Shown here piece by piece: positions 38,583 to 48,658 of a DNA stretch of 64,000 bases. The DNA is from Bog-473 sp963745175 (GTDB taxonomy: Bacteria > Actinomycetota > Acidimicrobiia > Acidimicrobiales > RAAP-2), in assembly GCA_963745175.1 (NCBI GenBank), contig CAVUWK010000005.1, positions 124,001-188,000 of the forward strand, written 5' to 3'. The notes below the pieces were generated by a model. That model did not search any database. It was given only the letters and a program-made list of their open reading frames with translations, and was not told the origin of the DNA. Positions within the stretch are counted from its first letter, which is position 1, and every line of letters begins with the position of its first letter. The position numbers were made by a program, and so were the translations under genes.

Positions 38583-39311
38583 TCACCGATCGGCCGCCAC
38601 CACGGTGCCCGTCCGCAGGGAGGCCAAGAGGGCCCCCGCGGTCACGGCGGCCGTCTCGGCCCGCAACACGCTCAGCCCGAAACCCACCGTGGGCAGCCCC
38701 GACGCCAGCTCCTCGGTGCTCCATCCACCCTCGGGCCCGACGGCCACCACGCGCTGGGCCGGGGTGGGCCGGTCGCCGCTCAGTTGGGCCAGGACGACCT
38801 CGCCCGGCCCGCCCAACGCCGCCAGGTCGGCGAAGGGCAGCGTGTCGCAGACGTCGGGCAGCCAGACGCGGCGGGACTGGGCCGCCGCCTCGCGCGCCAC
38901 CCTGCGCAACTTCTCGACCGCCGCCTGCCCACGCGTGGCGGACCAGCGGACGACGCTGCGCTCGGTGCGCAGCGGCACGATGCGGTCGATGCCCAGCTCG
39001 GTCAGCTTCTGGACGACCCATTCGGGCCGCTCCCCCTTGACCGGCGCGAAGGCGACCGTGAGCGCCGGCTCGGTGCGCGGCTCGGACTGCACGGCCCCAT
39101 CCCCGCCGATACCGGTGCCGGCCGTGAGCGGTTCGAGGGCTGACCCTGCTCGCCACGTGGTGCGCGCCCAGTGGCCCTGCCCGTCGGCGGCGATGACCTC
39201 CTCGCCATCGCGCAGGCGCAACACCCGACCCAGGTGGTGTGTGTCCTCGTCGGAGAGGATGGGTCGGCCGGGGTCGTCGACGAAGACCTGGGCGGCCGCG
39301 GCCGCCCTCAT
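38583..39311 (-). CDS. rsmE: 16S rRNA m3U1498 methyltransferase RsmE
   Basis: SPOUT-class enzyme. 242 residues: an N-terminal PUA-like domain with HHLGRVLRLRDGEEV, then EWVVQKLTELGIDRIVPL, a knot with VVAVGPEGGWSTEEL and VGFGLSVLRAETAAV. The start at 39311 begins the family match. It follows dnaJ by 28 bases. Confidence 0.95.
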   Translation of the reverse strand: MRAAAAAQVFVDDPGRPILSDEDTHHLGRVLRLRDGEEVIAADGQGHWARTTWRAGSALEPLTAGTGIGGDGAVQSEPRTEPALTVAFAPVKGERPEWVVQKLTELGIDRIVPLRTERSVVRWSATRGQAAVEKLRRVAREAAAQSRRVWLPDVCDTLPFADLAALGGPGEVVLAQLSGDRPTPAQRVVAVGPEGGWSTEELASGLPTVGFGLSVLRAETAAVTAGALLASLRTGTVVAADR

Positions 39312-39339
39312 GGCGACCGCCGCATAGGTGGGGCCGGCG

Positions 39340-40486
39340 CTAGCCAAAGGCAGAGCGCAGGCGCGAGAACACGCCCTCACCGCCCCCGGCACCCGGGGCG
39401 GAGACCGCCTCGCCGCGTGACGTCGCGAGCTGGCGCAGGAGCTCGTCCTGCTCCGGGGTGAGATCGGTCGGGGTCGCCACCAGGACGTGCACGTAGAAGT
39501 CACCCCGGCCGCGGCCGCGCAGGTGCGGCACGCCGAGGCTGCGGATGCGCTCGATGTGCCCGTGCTGGGTGCCCGGGCCGATGGTGAGGTGCTGCGGACC
39601 GTCGAGGGTGTCGACGTCCGTCTCGGTGCCGAGGGCCGCCTGGGCGATGCTGATGGTCAAGGTGGTGTGGAGGTTGTCGCCCTGGCGCTCGAAGCGCGGG
39701 TCGGGGTTGACCGCCAGATGCACGAAGAGCGAGCCGCTCGGCCCACCCCGTTGACCGGCCGCGCCGCGCTCGGCCAGGCGCAACGTGGACCCTTCCTCCA
39801 CGCCCGCGGGCACCTCGACGGTGAACGTGTTCTCCTGCATGCGGCGCCCCTCGCCGCGGCAGTCGGCGCACGGGTTCGGGATCATCTCGCCGGTCCCGCT
39901 GCAGCGCGAACAGGCCACGCTCGTCACGACCTGACCGAGCAACGATTGACGCACCCGGCGCAACTCGCCGGAGCCCTGGCAATCGGTGCAGGTGACCGGC
40001 TCGGTGCCGGGTGCCGTGCCCCGGCCCTCGCAGGTGGCGCACATCGTCGGGAGGCGGACTGAGATCTCCTGGCGGCTGCCGAACACGGCTTCGGCGAACT
40101 CGAGCCCGAGCCGAACTTCGGCGTCGGCACCGACCTGGGGGCCGCGCCGCCGGGGACCGGCCCCGCCCATCTGGCCGAAGAACGCCTCGAAGATGTCGCC
40201 CAGACCACCCTCGAAGCCGAAGCCGCCCGCGCCGTTCGCCTGCGAGCCGAAGACACCCTCGGGGCCGAAACGGTCGTAGCGGGCCCGCCGCTCGGGATCG
40301 CGCAGGACCTCGTAGGCGACGGTCACCTCCTTGAACCGCGCTTCGGCTGCCGGCGTCGCCGTGGTTGGTGTCGGGGTGCAGTTCGCGGGCGCGGGCGCGG
40401 TATGCCCGCTTGATCTCGTCGTCGCTGGCCTCGGGGCTGACCCCGAGCAACGCGTAGAGGTCACCCAGCCCGTCAGTGACGGCCAT
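39340..40486 (-). CDS. dnaJ: Chaperone DnaJ, frameshifted
   Basis: Co-chaperone of DnaK. J domain with the HPD motif (RARELHPDTNHG), a Gly/Phe-rich region, four zinc CxxCxGxG repeats (CATCEGRG, CTDCQGSG, CSRCSGTG, CADCRGEG), and the C-terminal substrate domain. One extra G near 40357 breaks the J domain; repair gives 381 residues. Its start overlaps the end of hrcA by 14 bases. Confidence 0.95.
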
Positions 40487-41511
40487 CGGGCCCCCCACTC
40501 ATGCGCTGTCCGAGCCGCTCGCCCACCACGTGGGCCGCGGCCATGGCCCGCGGGTAGTCCATCCGCGTCGGACCGAGGAGTCCGACCGCGCCGAGGTCCT
40601 GCCCGTCGATGGAGACCGGCGCCACGACCACGGCACAGGACGACAGGGGCTCGAAGCCGTGCTCGGTGCCGATGGCGACGGAGAGCCCGCGGTCGAGGAC
40701 GTCGCGCAGAAGGGTGACGACGACCAGCTGCTGCTCGAGGATGGCGAGAACCGAGCGCACCGTCTCCACGGCGTCGAACGACTCGGCCAGGCGGGCCGGC
40801 CCGCCCACGAAGACCTGGTCGGTCTCCATGCCACCCTCGAGGGAGTCGAAGGCCATGTGCGCAGCGGCGACGAGCTGGTCGAGCCCCACGGATCCGCTCG
40901 AGGGGACGGCCCAGGGTTGGGTGAGCGTGCGCCCGACCAGGAAGGAGGAGAGCAACGTGCCGGCTCGGGCCAGCATCTCATCTGTCGTCTCGGCCTCGAG
41001 GTCGATGGTCCGCTTCTCGACGGCGCCGTCGGAGAGCACCACGACAAGCAGCGCGTGCAGGGGCGACAGGCCGACGAGCTGGATGGAGCGGATGGTGGCC
41101 GTGTCGTGCGAGGGGCCCACGACCACGGCGGCGTAGGAGGTCAGCTCGGAGAGCAGGCCCGAGGCCCGCTCGAGCACGGTCTCCATCTCGCCGTGGACCT
41201 GCTCGAAGAACTGGGTCACCTGGCGGCGCTGGACGGGGCCGAGCACGCCGGGCCCGGTCAGGTGGTCGACGAAGAAGCGGTAGCCCTTGTCGGTCGGGAT
41301 GCGGCCGGCACTCGTGTGGGGCTGGACGAGGTAGCCCTCGCGCTCGAGCGCCACCATCTCCGAGCGGACGGTGGCCGAGGACACCTGCACGCCCGGGTGC
41401 GCTGGCCACGTGCGAGGAGCCGACCGGCTCGGCGGTCCCGATGTACTCGGTGACCACGGCCTCGAGGATGGCGGCCCGGCGGGCGTTGAGGGCGCGCTCG
41501 TCCTCCGGCAA
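40473..41511 (-). CDS. hrcA: Heat-inducible repressor HrcA, frameshifted
   Basis: Represses heat-shock genes at CIRCE sites. The helix-turn-helix (VSSATVRSEMVALEREGYLV, HTSAGRIPTDKGYRFFVDHL) and the GAF-like core are present. The first 35 residues (ALNARRAAILEAVVTEYIGT) lie in another frame; one extra G near 41406 explains this. The start is unclear: TTG at 41511 in frame, or ATG at 41548 if a second extra base exists; the latter is nearer to the CIRCE element. grpE and dnaK are not adjacent. Confidence 0.92.
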
Positions 41512-41555
41512 CGTCGGTGAGGGGGGTGGAGTCAGTGGGCGGTGTCATGGCGTAC

Positions 41556-41582
41556 CTGGCACTCAAGTCTACCGAGTGCCAG
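41556..41582. promoter_or_regulatory. CIRCE operator
   Basis: CTGGCACTC-N9-GAGTGCCAG, a perfect 9-base inverted repeat with a 9-base spacer, close to the consensus TTAGCACTC-N9-GAGTGCTAA. It sits just upstream of hrcA, the expected autoregulatory position. Confidence 0.95.
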
Positions 41583-41646
41583 GGCGGCAGCCGTGGGCGC
41601 CAGTCAGGGCCCGCAAGCCACAGGACCGCCATGGAGCCGGCGGGTT

Positions 41647-43466
41647 TCAGTCGTCACCCAGGCGCAACGCGGAGATGAAGGCCTCCTGGGGCACTTCGAC
41701 CCGCCCGATGTTCTTCATCTTCTTCTTGCCCTCTTTCTGCTTCTCGAGCAGCTTGCGCTTGCGGGTGATGTCACCGCCGTAGCACTTGGCCAGGACATCC
41801 TTGCGCTTGGCCTTGACCGTCTCCCGGGCCACGATGCGCCCGCCGATGGCCGCCTGGATCGGGACGTCGAAGAGCTGGCGTGGGATCAGCTCGCGCAGCT
41901 TCTCGGCCATCTTGCGCCCGTAGAGGTCGGCCGTGTTCCGGTGCACGATGGTCGAGAAGGCGTCGACAGGGCGCGTGGTTGATCAGGATGTCGACCCGCA
42001 CCAGGTTGCCGGTGGCGTAGTCCTCGGGCTCGTAGTCCAAGCTGGCGTACCCCTTGGTACGGCTCTTCAGCTGGTCGAAGAAGTCGATCACGACCTCGGC
42101 CAGGGGCAGCGTGTAGACGAGCTCGACGCGCTCAGGCGAGAGGTACTCCATGCGGGTCATGTCGCCCCGCCGGGTCTGGCAGAGCTCCATGACCGTGCCC
42201 GTGTACTCGGTCGGCGTGATGATGGTGGCCGACAGCATCGGCTCGTCGATGTGGTCGATGCGGCTGGCGTCAGGGAGCTCGGTCGGGTTGTCGACGTCGA
42301 GCTCCGTCCCGTCGGTGAGGAAGGCCCGGTACTCCACACTCGGCGCGGTGGCGATGAGGGAGAGGTTGAACTCACGTTCCAGCCGCTCCCGCACGATCTC
42401 CATGTGCAGCAGGCCCAGGAAGCCACAGCGGAAGCCGATCCCCAGCGCGTGGGAGGACTCCGGCTCGAAAGTGAAGCTGGCGTCGTTGAGCTTGAGCCGG
42501 TCGAGGGCGTCACGCAGGTCAGGCAGCTCGTCGCCGTCGACCGGATAGAGGCCGCAGAACACCATGGGCTTGGGATCGCGGTAGCCGGCCAGCGCGTGGG
42601 TGGCGCCGTGCTGCGCGGTGGTGACCGTCTCACCCGAGCGGGCCTCACCCACGTCCTTGATCCCCGCGATGAGGTAGCCCACCTCGCCCGGGCCCAACCC
42701 GTCCACGGGGACGGCCACGGGGGTGCGCACGCCGACCTCCTCGATGTCGTGCACCGCGTTGGCCTGCATGAAGCGCAGCCGCGACCCACTCGGGAGCGAA
42801 CCGTCGACGATGCGGATGGAGCTGACGACGCCCCGGTACTGGTCGTAGGAGGAGTCGAAGATCAGGGCGCGCAACGGTGCGGCGGCGTCCCCCCTGGGTT
42901 GCGGGCACGCGGGCGATCACCGCGTCGAGCAGCTCGTGCACCCCCTCCCCCGTCTTTGCCGAGATGCGGAGGATCGTCTCGGCGGGCAGCCCGAGCACGT
43001 GCTCGATCTCGAGCGCGCAACGCTCCGGGTCCGCCGCCGGCAGGTCGATCTTGTTGAGGACGGGCACGATCTCGAGGTTGTTCTCGATGGCCTGGTAGCA
43101 GTTCGCCAGCGTCTGGGCCTGGATCCCCTGCGACGCGTCGACCAGGAGCACGGCCCCCTCACACGCCGCCAGGGAGCGGGAGACCTCGTAGCCGAAGTCG
43201 ACGTGGCCCGGGGTGTCGATCAGGTGGAGGATGTGGCCGGCGTACTGGACCCGGACGTTCTGGGCCTTGATGGTGATCCCCCGCTCCCGCTCGATGTCCA
43301 TGGAGTCGAGGTACTGCTCCCGCATCAGCCGGGGGTCGACGGCGCCGGTGATCTCGAGGATGCGGTCGGACAGCGTGGACTTGCCGTGGTCGACGTGGCT
43401 GATGATGGAGAAGTTGCGGATGCGCTCGATCGCAACGGGTTCGGGAGCGGTTGCGGAAGGCGGCAC
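41647..43466 (-). CDS. lepA: Elongation factor 4 (LepA), frameshifted
   Basis: Translational GTPase. G1: SHVDHGKSTLSDRILE; switch: RERGITIKAQNVRVQY; G3: DTPGHVDF; G4: NKIDLPAADPERC; C-terminal LepA domain ending KRKLLEKQKEGKKKMK. Extra bases near 42892 and 41972 break the frame; repair gives 605 residues. GTG at 43466 chosen; a longer frame runs to 43568. Divergent from rpsT with a 178-base gap. Confidence 0.95.
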
Positions 43467-43644
43467 GGTCCGTCGATCGTACCGGCCCAGGTGGGCGCCC
43501 CCGGTCGCCTGGCCAGGGAACTTGGGAGTGGCCCCGTCCCACCGCGCCGGCCGAAATGGGCCCGCCACCTGCTACAGTTGTCGTCCGCACCGGTGAGGCC
43601 TCGGCCCACCGCCGCCCCTTTCGAAGAAGACCGAGGAACGACAC

Positions 43645-43920
43645 GTGGCCAACATCAAGAGCCAGATCAAGCGGAACCGCCAGAACGAGAAGCGCCGGCT
43701 GCGCAACAAGTCGGTGCGGGCCGAGCTGCGCACGCGCTCGAAGTCGGCCGTGACGGCGGCCGAGAGCGGTGCCGAGGACAGCGTCGACGCGCTTCGCCTG
43801 GCTGTGAAGCGCATCGACAAGGCGGCTGCCCGCGGCGTCATCCACAAGAACACGGCGGCGAACCACAAGTCGCGCCTGGTGCGGCGGGTCGCCGCCATCG
43901 AGGCGGCAGCCGCCGAGTAG
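43645..43920 (+). CDS. rpsT: Ribosomal protein S20
   Basis: 91 residues, basic and helical: ANIKSQIKRNRQNEKRRLRN at the start, KRIDKAAARGVIHKNTAANH and KSRLVRRV later. GTG start. Binds 16S rRNA in the 30S subunit. Intact. Confidence 0.97.
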   Translation: MANIKSQIKRNRQNEKRRLRNKSVRAELRTRSKSAVTAAESGAEDSVDALRLAVKRIDKAAARGVIHKNTAANHKSRLVRRVAAIEAAAAE

Positions 43921-43939
43921 CGGCGGGCGCTCTTTTCTT
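43909..43939 (+). terminator. Candidate rpsT terminator hairpin
   Basis: GCCGC-CGAGTA-GCGGC hairpin spanning the rpsT stop, followed after six bases by a T-rich stretch (CTCTTTTCTT). The T run is not immediately after the stem, so this is tentative. Confidence 0.35.
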
Positions 43940-43970
43940 CCCGCGTCGCCCGGCGCGCCTGCTGTGCGCG

Positions 43971-44480
43971 CTATCCGGCCAGGTGGAAGGTGAACATCTT
44001 CTCCGGCACGATCCGGACCCCGAGCGAGTCGGCGTTGTCGAGCCACTCCTCGAACGACGGCCCCTGCTTGGGCAGGTACTCGTCGAGCATGGCCTGACGG
44101 AACTCACCGAAGGCGGGGTCGTCGAGGCGGAATACCTCAGCCCTCCCGTGCACGGTCACGGCGAGCTCGTCACCCGGCAGGTGTGTGGCGCTGCAGGCCG
44201 GCCGGACCGCCAGGTGGTGCATGCGGACGGCGTCGCGGCCCGAGCTGAACCAGAACGTGCCGTGCAGGAAGTAGCCGTCCACCGGTCCGGCCAGTGGTCG
44301 CCCATCGGCGGTCACGGTAGCCAGCACGAGTAGGCGCATCCCCCCGAGCCGCCCCGTCAGCTCCCCCGCACCGAGCCGCCGCCCCTCGCTGATGATGCTG
44401 CGCAAGTGCGGTCCGGCCGTCTCCATGGAGGTGTCGAGGAGATCCTGCAGCCGGCAGAGTTCATCCGGTGTCTCGAGCAT
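43971..44480 (-). CDS. Pyridoxamine-5'-phosphate-oxidase-like (PPOX) flavin-binding protein
   Basis: 169 residues with the split-barrel pattern: LLVLATVTADGRPLAGPVDG, GTFWFSSGRDAVRMHHLAVR, and ELAVTVHGRAEVFRLDD. Such proteins bind FMN or F420 and reduce small molecules. It is convergent with rpsT and divergent from the AraC regulator. Substrate unknown. Confidence 0.85.
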   Translation of the reverse strand: MLETPDELCRLQDLLDTSMETAGPHLRSIISEGRRLGAGELTGRLGGMRLLVLATVTADGRPLAGPVDGYFLHGTFWFSSGRDAVRMHHLAVRPACSATHLPGDELAVTVHGRAEVFRLDDPAFGEFRQAMLDEYLPKQGPSFEEWLDNADSLGVRIVPEKMFTFHLAG

Positions 44481-44535
44481 GGGACCAGTCCAGCACCCGG
44501 GTGCGCGCGGCGCCCGGCCGTGCGATGCTGGAGCG

Positions 44536-45417
44536 GTGACGGACGGACTCGTCCTCTCACGCCGGGTGTCCGAGCGGGGCGCACACGAGATGGCACAGCG
44601 CGCCGGAAGGGCCGGGAGCGCGCCGGTCGTCCTCCACTACGTCGGGTACGAAGAATGGCTGGAGCGGGGCTTTCTCCGGAGGGAGATGGCACGCCACGGG
44701 GTGGCCCTGATCCTCGGCTTCGGCGACACGATGGACGTCTTCGAAGGCGAGGTCGGGAGCCCGACACGCAACCTCGGAGCGTTCGTGGTGGGGAACCAGT
44801 CGCGCTCGAGCGTGACGGGAGTCGGAGGGCACCAACTCGGAGTGCAAGTCGAGCTGACCCCGGCTGGTGCGATGGCGTTGTTCGGTGCGGTCGAGGAGCT
44901 CAACGACGCCGTGTTGCCGCTCGACGAAGCCCTCGGCGCAAGGGGTCCGCACCTGGTGGACCGGCTGGCCGAGACGCCGTCGTGGGAACAGCGGCTGCGC
45001 CTTCTCGACGAGATTCTCGCCCCGAGCGACGGTGTCCCCGTTCTCGCTCCCGAGGTGGCGTGGCTCAGGCGGCACTTGCTGGCCACGAACGGGCGCGAGC
45101 GCGTAGAGCCGCTCATGGACGAGACGGGTTGGAGCAGGCGCCACGTCACCGAGCGCTTCCGCCGCCAGCTGGGCGTCTCCCCCAAGGCGTACGCCCGAAT
45201 TCTGCGCTTCGAGCACGCCAGCTCGCTCCTCTCGGCGCGGCCCGCCGGCCGGAGCCTCGCCGACGTGGCGATGATGGCCGGGTATTACGACCAGTCCCAC
45301 CTGACGCGCGACTTCTTGGCGTTGGCCGGCATGACGCCGGGCGCCTTTGCCGCCGAGTCCGCCCTCGTTCCCGAGGTCAGGTTTGTACAAGACACCGAGA
45401 CCCGACCGTCCGCATAG
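44536..45417 (+). CDS. AraC-family transcriptional regulator
   Basis: 293 residues. A DUF6597/AraC-type N-terminal domain and a C-terminal double helix-turn-helix: GWSRRHVTERFRRQLGVSPK, then DVAMMAGYYDQSHLTRDFLA. The GTG at 44536 is the likely start. It ends 7 bases before the VOC gene, so the two are one operon, and it may regulate it. Confidence 0.85.
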   Translation: MTDGLVLSRRVSERGAHEMAQRAGRAGSAPVVLHYVGYEEWLERGFLRREMARHGVALILGFGDTMDVFEGEVGSPTRNLGAFVVGNQSRSSVTGVGGHQLGVQVELTPAGAMALFGAVEELNDAVLPLDEALGARGPHLVDRLAETPSWEQRLRLLDEILAPSDGVPVLAPEVAWLRRHLLATNGRERVEPLMDETGWSRRHVTERFRRQLGVSPKAYARILRFEHASSLLSARPAGRSLADVAMMAGYYDQSHLTRDFLALAGMTPGAFAAESALVPEVRFVQDTETRPSA

Positions 45418-45424
45418 TGGAGGC

Positions 45425-45850
45425 ATGACCATCACCAACGAGACCACCACCAACGACACCACTACCAGGACCGCCGTCGTCCCCGTGCTCGTCTACGAGG
45501 ACATCGAGGCCGCGCACGACTTCCTGGTGGAGGCGTTCGGCCTCACCTCGGGTGGGTTGCACCGCCTCGACGACGGCACGGTCGTCCACGCCGAGGTGCG
45601 CAACGGTGACGCGGCCATCTGGCTGCACCAGGTGACTGCCGAGCACCAGATGGCCTCCCCCCGCGAGGTGGCGATGGCGCACGGGGGCCTCGTGGTCATC
45701 GTGCCGGACGTCGACGCGCACTTCGCCCGGGCCAAGGCGGCCGGCGCCCAGATCGACTACGAGCCGGCGGACCAGGACTACGGCCTGCGCGAGTACGGCG
45801 CCAGGGACCCCGAGAACCACCGGTGGTGGTTCTCGACGCCGCTCGCCTGA
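45425..45850 (+). CDS. VOC-superfamily glyoxalase/bleomycin-resistance-like protein
   Basis: 141 residues, a Thr-rich start then VVPVLVYEDIEAAHDFLVEA and YGLREYGARDPENHRWWFST, the typical GRExxxxDPxGHxW-like end with Asn in place of Gly. Possibly binds or detoxifies small ligands. GGAGG precedes the ATG. Downstream partner of AraC regulator. Confidence 0.85.
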   Translation: MTITNETTTNDTTTRTAVVPVLVYEDIEAAHDFLVEAFGLTSGGLHRLDDGTVVHAEVRNGDAAIWLHQVTAEHQMASPREVAMAHGGLVVIVPDVDAHFARAKAAGAQIDYEPADQDYGLREYGARDPENHRWWFSTPLA

Positions 45851-45854
45851 CGCG

Positions 45855-46876
45855 TTAGCGGCGGGCGCCGGCCCGCGGGCCGCGACGTCCGGGCCGGGCG
45901 GGTCTGGCGGGCCAACCGGGCCACCAGGATCTCGACCACGACCTCGGCGTCCATGCCACTCGCCCCGCGCACGTCCAGGTCGGCCGCCGCGATGAGGTTG
46001 ATGGCCTCGGCGATCCTCGAACTGCCGAGTCGCCGCGACTGCTCCAGCGCCTTCTTGGCCACGAAAGGAGCGGTGCCCAGCACGGCCGCGGCGTCCCGGT
46101 CGTTGCTGACGTCGTCACCGTCGAGCGCCAGCATGTTGGAGAAGTGGCCGTGCAGCGTGGCCAGCACCTGCACCGGGGCCAGGCCACCCGCCTCGAGCAT
46201 GCGGCGCAGCACCACCAGGGCCCGTTCCGGGTCGCCTTTGTCGATGGCGTCGGTCAGCTCGTAGCGGGGGACGTTGCCCGCCTCGCCGAGGTAGGGCGCC
46301 AGTTCGTCGGCAGTGATGCGGGCGCCTTCGCCGTAGGCGGCGCTCAGCGCGCTCGAGGAGACCCTCAACACGGCCGAGGTCCTCGCCGACGTGACTCGCC
46401 AACAGATCGGCCGCCCGCGGCTCGAGCTTCACCGGCGCCGCCCGCAGATGGTCGTGCAACCACGCCTTACGCTCACCCGCCTTGCCCGTCGTGACGTCGA
46501 TGATCTGGCCAGCGGCGCTGATCGCCTTGACCAGCGGCGCCGGAACGGTGCCTCCGCCGCCGACGAGCACCAGCACCGTCGTCGGGAGGGGGTCCTGCAC
46601 CACCTCGACCAGTCGTGGCGCGTCGGCCGTCAGCAGCCGCCCCGCCTCGCGCACCACCACCACGCGCCGGTCGACCAGGAAGGGCGGGGTCAGGCAGGCG
46701 TCCACCACGGCGCCGACATTGAGCTCGTCGCCGGCGGCGCCGCCGATCTCCTCCACGATGAGCGCGTGGTCGTCGTCGCCCACCACCTGATCGAGGAGCC
46801 CGCGCACCTCCTGCGCCACCAGCGCGGCGTCGTCCCCCTTGACCAGATAGACGGAGGACGCTGCCGCCGCGCTCAC
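45855..46876 (-). CDS. holA: DNA polymerase III delta subunit HolA, frameshifted
   Basis: Opens the sliding clamp in the clamp loader. N-terminal SSVYLVKGDDAALVAQEVRG, a central PTTVLVLVGGGGTVPAPLVK, ELTDAIDKGDPERALVVLRR, and a C-terminal helical collar. Breaks near 46365 and probably 45912; removing one base at each gives 339 residues ending at 45855. Without the second repair the frame would run to 45778 into the VOC gene. The GTG start overlaps folP2. Confidence 0.88.
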
Positions 46877-47770
46877 TCGGCCTCGCTGATGGCGGCGAGG
46901 ACGTCGCGGGCCCGGCAGGTGCCCTTGACGTCGTGCACGCGCACGATGCGGCAGCCCCAGGTGATACCGAGGGCCGCCGCGGCGATGGAAGCCTCACGCC
47001 GCTCGGTGAGCTCCAGATCAAGGATCTTGCCGAGGAACGTCTTGTTCGACGCCGAGAGCAAGAGCGGGTAGCCCAGTGCGGCCAGGGTCGACGACGCCCG
47101 CAGGAGGGTCAGCGACTGCTCGGCCGTCTTGCCGAGGTCGAGGCCGGCATCGAGCACGATCCGCTCGGCCGGGAGGCCGGCCGCCCGCGCGCCGTTGGCG
47201 CGCTCGGCCGAGGAAACGGGCCACCTCGGCCACGAGGTCGTCGTAGTGCGGTTCGGGATCGGCCACGCGGGGAGCGAGGCGGATGTGCGTGATGACCACG
47301 GCGGCGTCGTGCGCCGCGGCGGCGGGCGCATAGTCCGGATCGGCCAGGCCGCTGATGTCGTTGCCCATCACGGCGCCCTCGGCGTACGAGGCGCGCGCCA
47401 CCGAGGCGCGCCAGGTGTCGACCGAGACGGGCGTGTCGAAGCGCGCCACCAGGCCGGCGACCACCGGCACGACCCGGTCGACCTCCTCGAGCTCGGTCAC
47501 CTCGGGACCGGGCCCCGCCTTGACCCCGCCGATGTCGAGGATGTCGGCCCCGTCGGCGACCAGCTCCTCGGCCCGCCGGTAGAGCTTGTCGAGCTCGAAC
47601 GTCGCGCCGTTGTCGTAGAACGAGTCGGGGGTGCGGTTGAGGATCCCCATCACCAGCGCGCGGTGGGTCAGGTCGTAGCGCCGGCCGCCCAGATCGAGGA
47701 GGGGGGCGAGCGGCGTGATCGTCTCGGTCGTGGGGTCGGTCGTCGGGGTCCCGGTGGCCGGCGCGGCCAT
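46873..47770 (-). CDS. Dihydropteroate synthase paralogue, FolP2-like, frameshifted
   Basis: Barrel with MGILNRTPDSFYDNGA, but at the pterin/phosphate loop it has DIGGVKAGPG where true DHPS has DxGGxSTRPG. This substitution is shared with mycobacterial FolP2, which lacks DHPS activity as far as known. SVDTWRASVARA and the C-terminal SNKTFLGKILDLELTERREA and VHDVKGT follow FolP2. One extra T near 47217 breaks the frame; repair gives 298 residues. It overlaps the thioredoxin gene by one base upstream and holA downstream. Confidence 0.85.
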
Positions 47771-48483
47771 CAGTACAGGCGCGCGGTCAACGCTCGCCGG
47801 TACTCCTTGGTGCGGGGGTCGTCGGCACCCATCGCCTCGAGCAGGTCCACGAACTCCTGGCGGGCGGTGTCGTCGTCGCGCACCCGCTCGAGCAGCTCGT
47901 TCAGCTTGCCCTCGATCTCCTCGGGCGCCGCGCCCGAGACGTCGACCCCCGCTTCGAGGAGACGGGCCTCGGCGGCCAGCACCCGGCTGGCCTCGGTCTC
48001 GGGCAGCCGCTGCAACAGAGCCAGCGCCTCGGCGCCCTCACCACGGTCGATCAGGATGCGGGCGAGACCCTCGGTGGCGGCGGCGTGATCCGGCTCGAGC
48101 TCGAGGGCCTGGCGCAGGGAGGCCTCGTCACCGGCGGCGGCCAGGGTGTCCGCCTCGCTCGGCGCGGGCGCCAGGCGCTGGACGAACGCGGTGATCTGCG
48201 CCTCGGGCAACGCGCCGATGAACTGGTCGACCACCTGGCCACCGCTGATGGCGAAGACGGCGGGGATGGACTGCACCTTGAAGGCCTGCGCCACCGCTGG
48301 GTTGTCGTCGACGTTGACCTTGGCCAGCTCCACCGCTCCCCCGGTCTCGGCCACCGCCTTCTCGAGCATGGGCCCGAGCGTCTTGCAGGGCCCGCACCAC
48401 TCGGCCCAGAGGTCCACGATCACGGGCACCGTCGCGCTGCGGTCCACCACGTCGGCCTGGAAGGTCTGGTCTGTGACGTCCAT
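47770..48483 (-). CDS. Thioredoxin-TPR protein (CnoX/YbbN-like)
   Basis: 237 residues: an N-terminal thioredoxin domain with active WCGPCK (VIVDLWAEWCGPCKTL) and IPAVFAISGGQ, then a C-terminal helical TPR-like part. Such proteins are redox chaperones. It heads an overlapping run with the FolP2 and holA genes. Confidence 0.88.
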   Translation of the reverse strand: MDVTDQTFQADVVDRSATVPVIVDLWAEWCGPCKTLGPMLEKAVAETGGAVELAKVNVDDNPAVAQAFKVQSIPAVFAISGGQVVDQFIGALPEAQITAFVQRLAPAPSEADTLAAAGDEASLRQALELEPDHAAATEGLARILIDRGEGAEALALLQRLPETEASRVLAAEARLLEAGVDVSGAAPEEIEGKLNELLERVRDDDTARQEFVDLLEAMGADDPRTKEYRRALTARLY

Positions 48484-48658
48484 CGGGCACGACGCTAATG
48501 GCAGTTCCCGGCCGGAACGACGTCTCACGTGGGCTGGGGTTGGTGGAACCCCCCCCAGAAGCGCCGACTCGGAGCGGCCCCAGAAGCGCGGGGTCTCAGC
48601 GGTCGCCGGGTGCGGGGTCGTCTGACCGGGTCACACGGCACCGATTAGCGTCGTTCGC

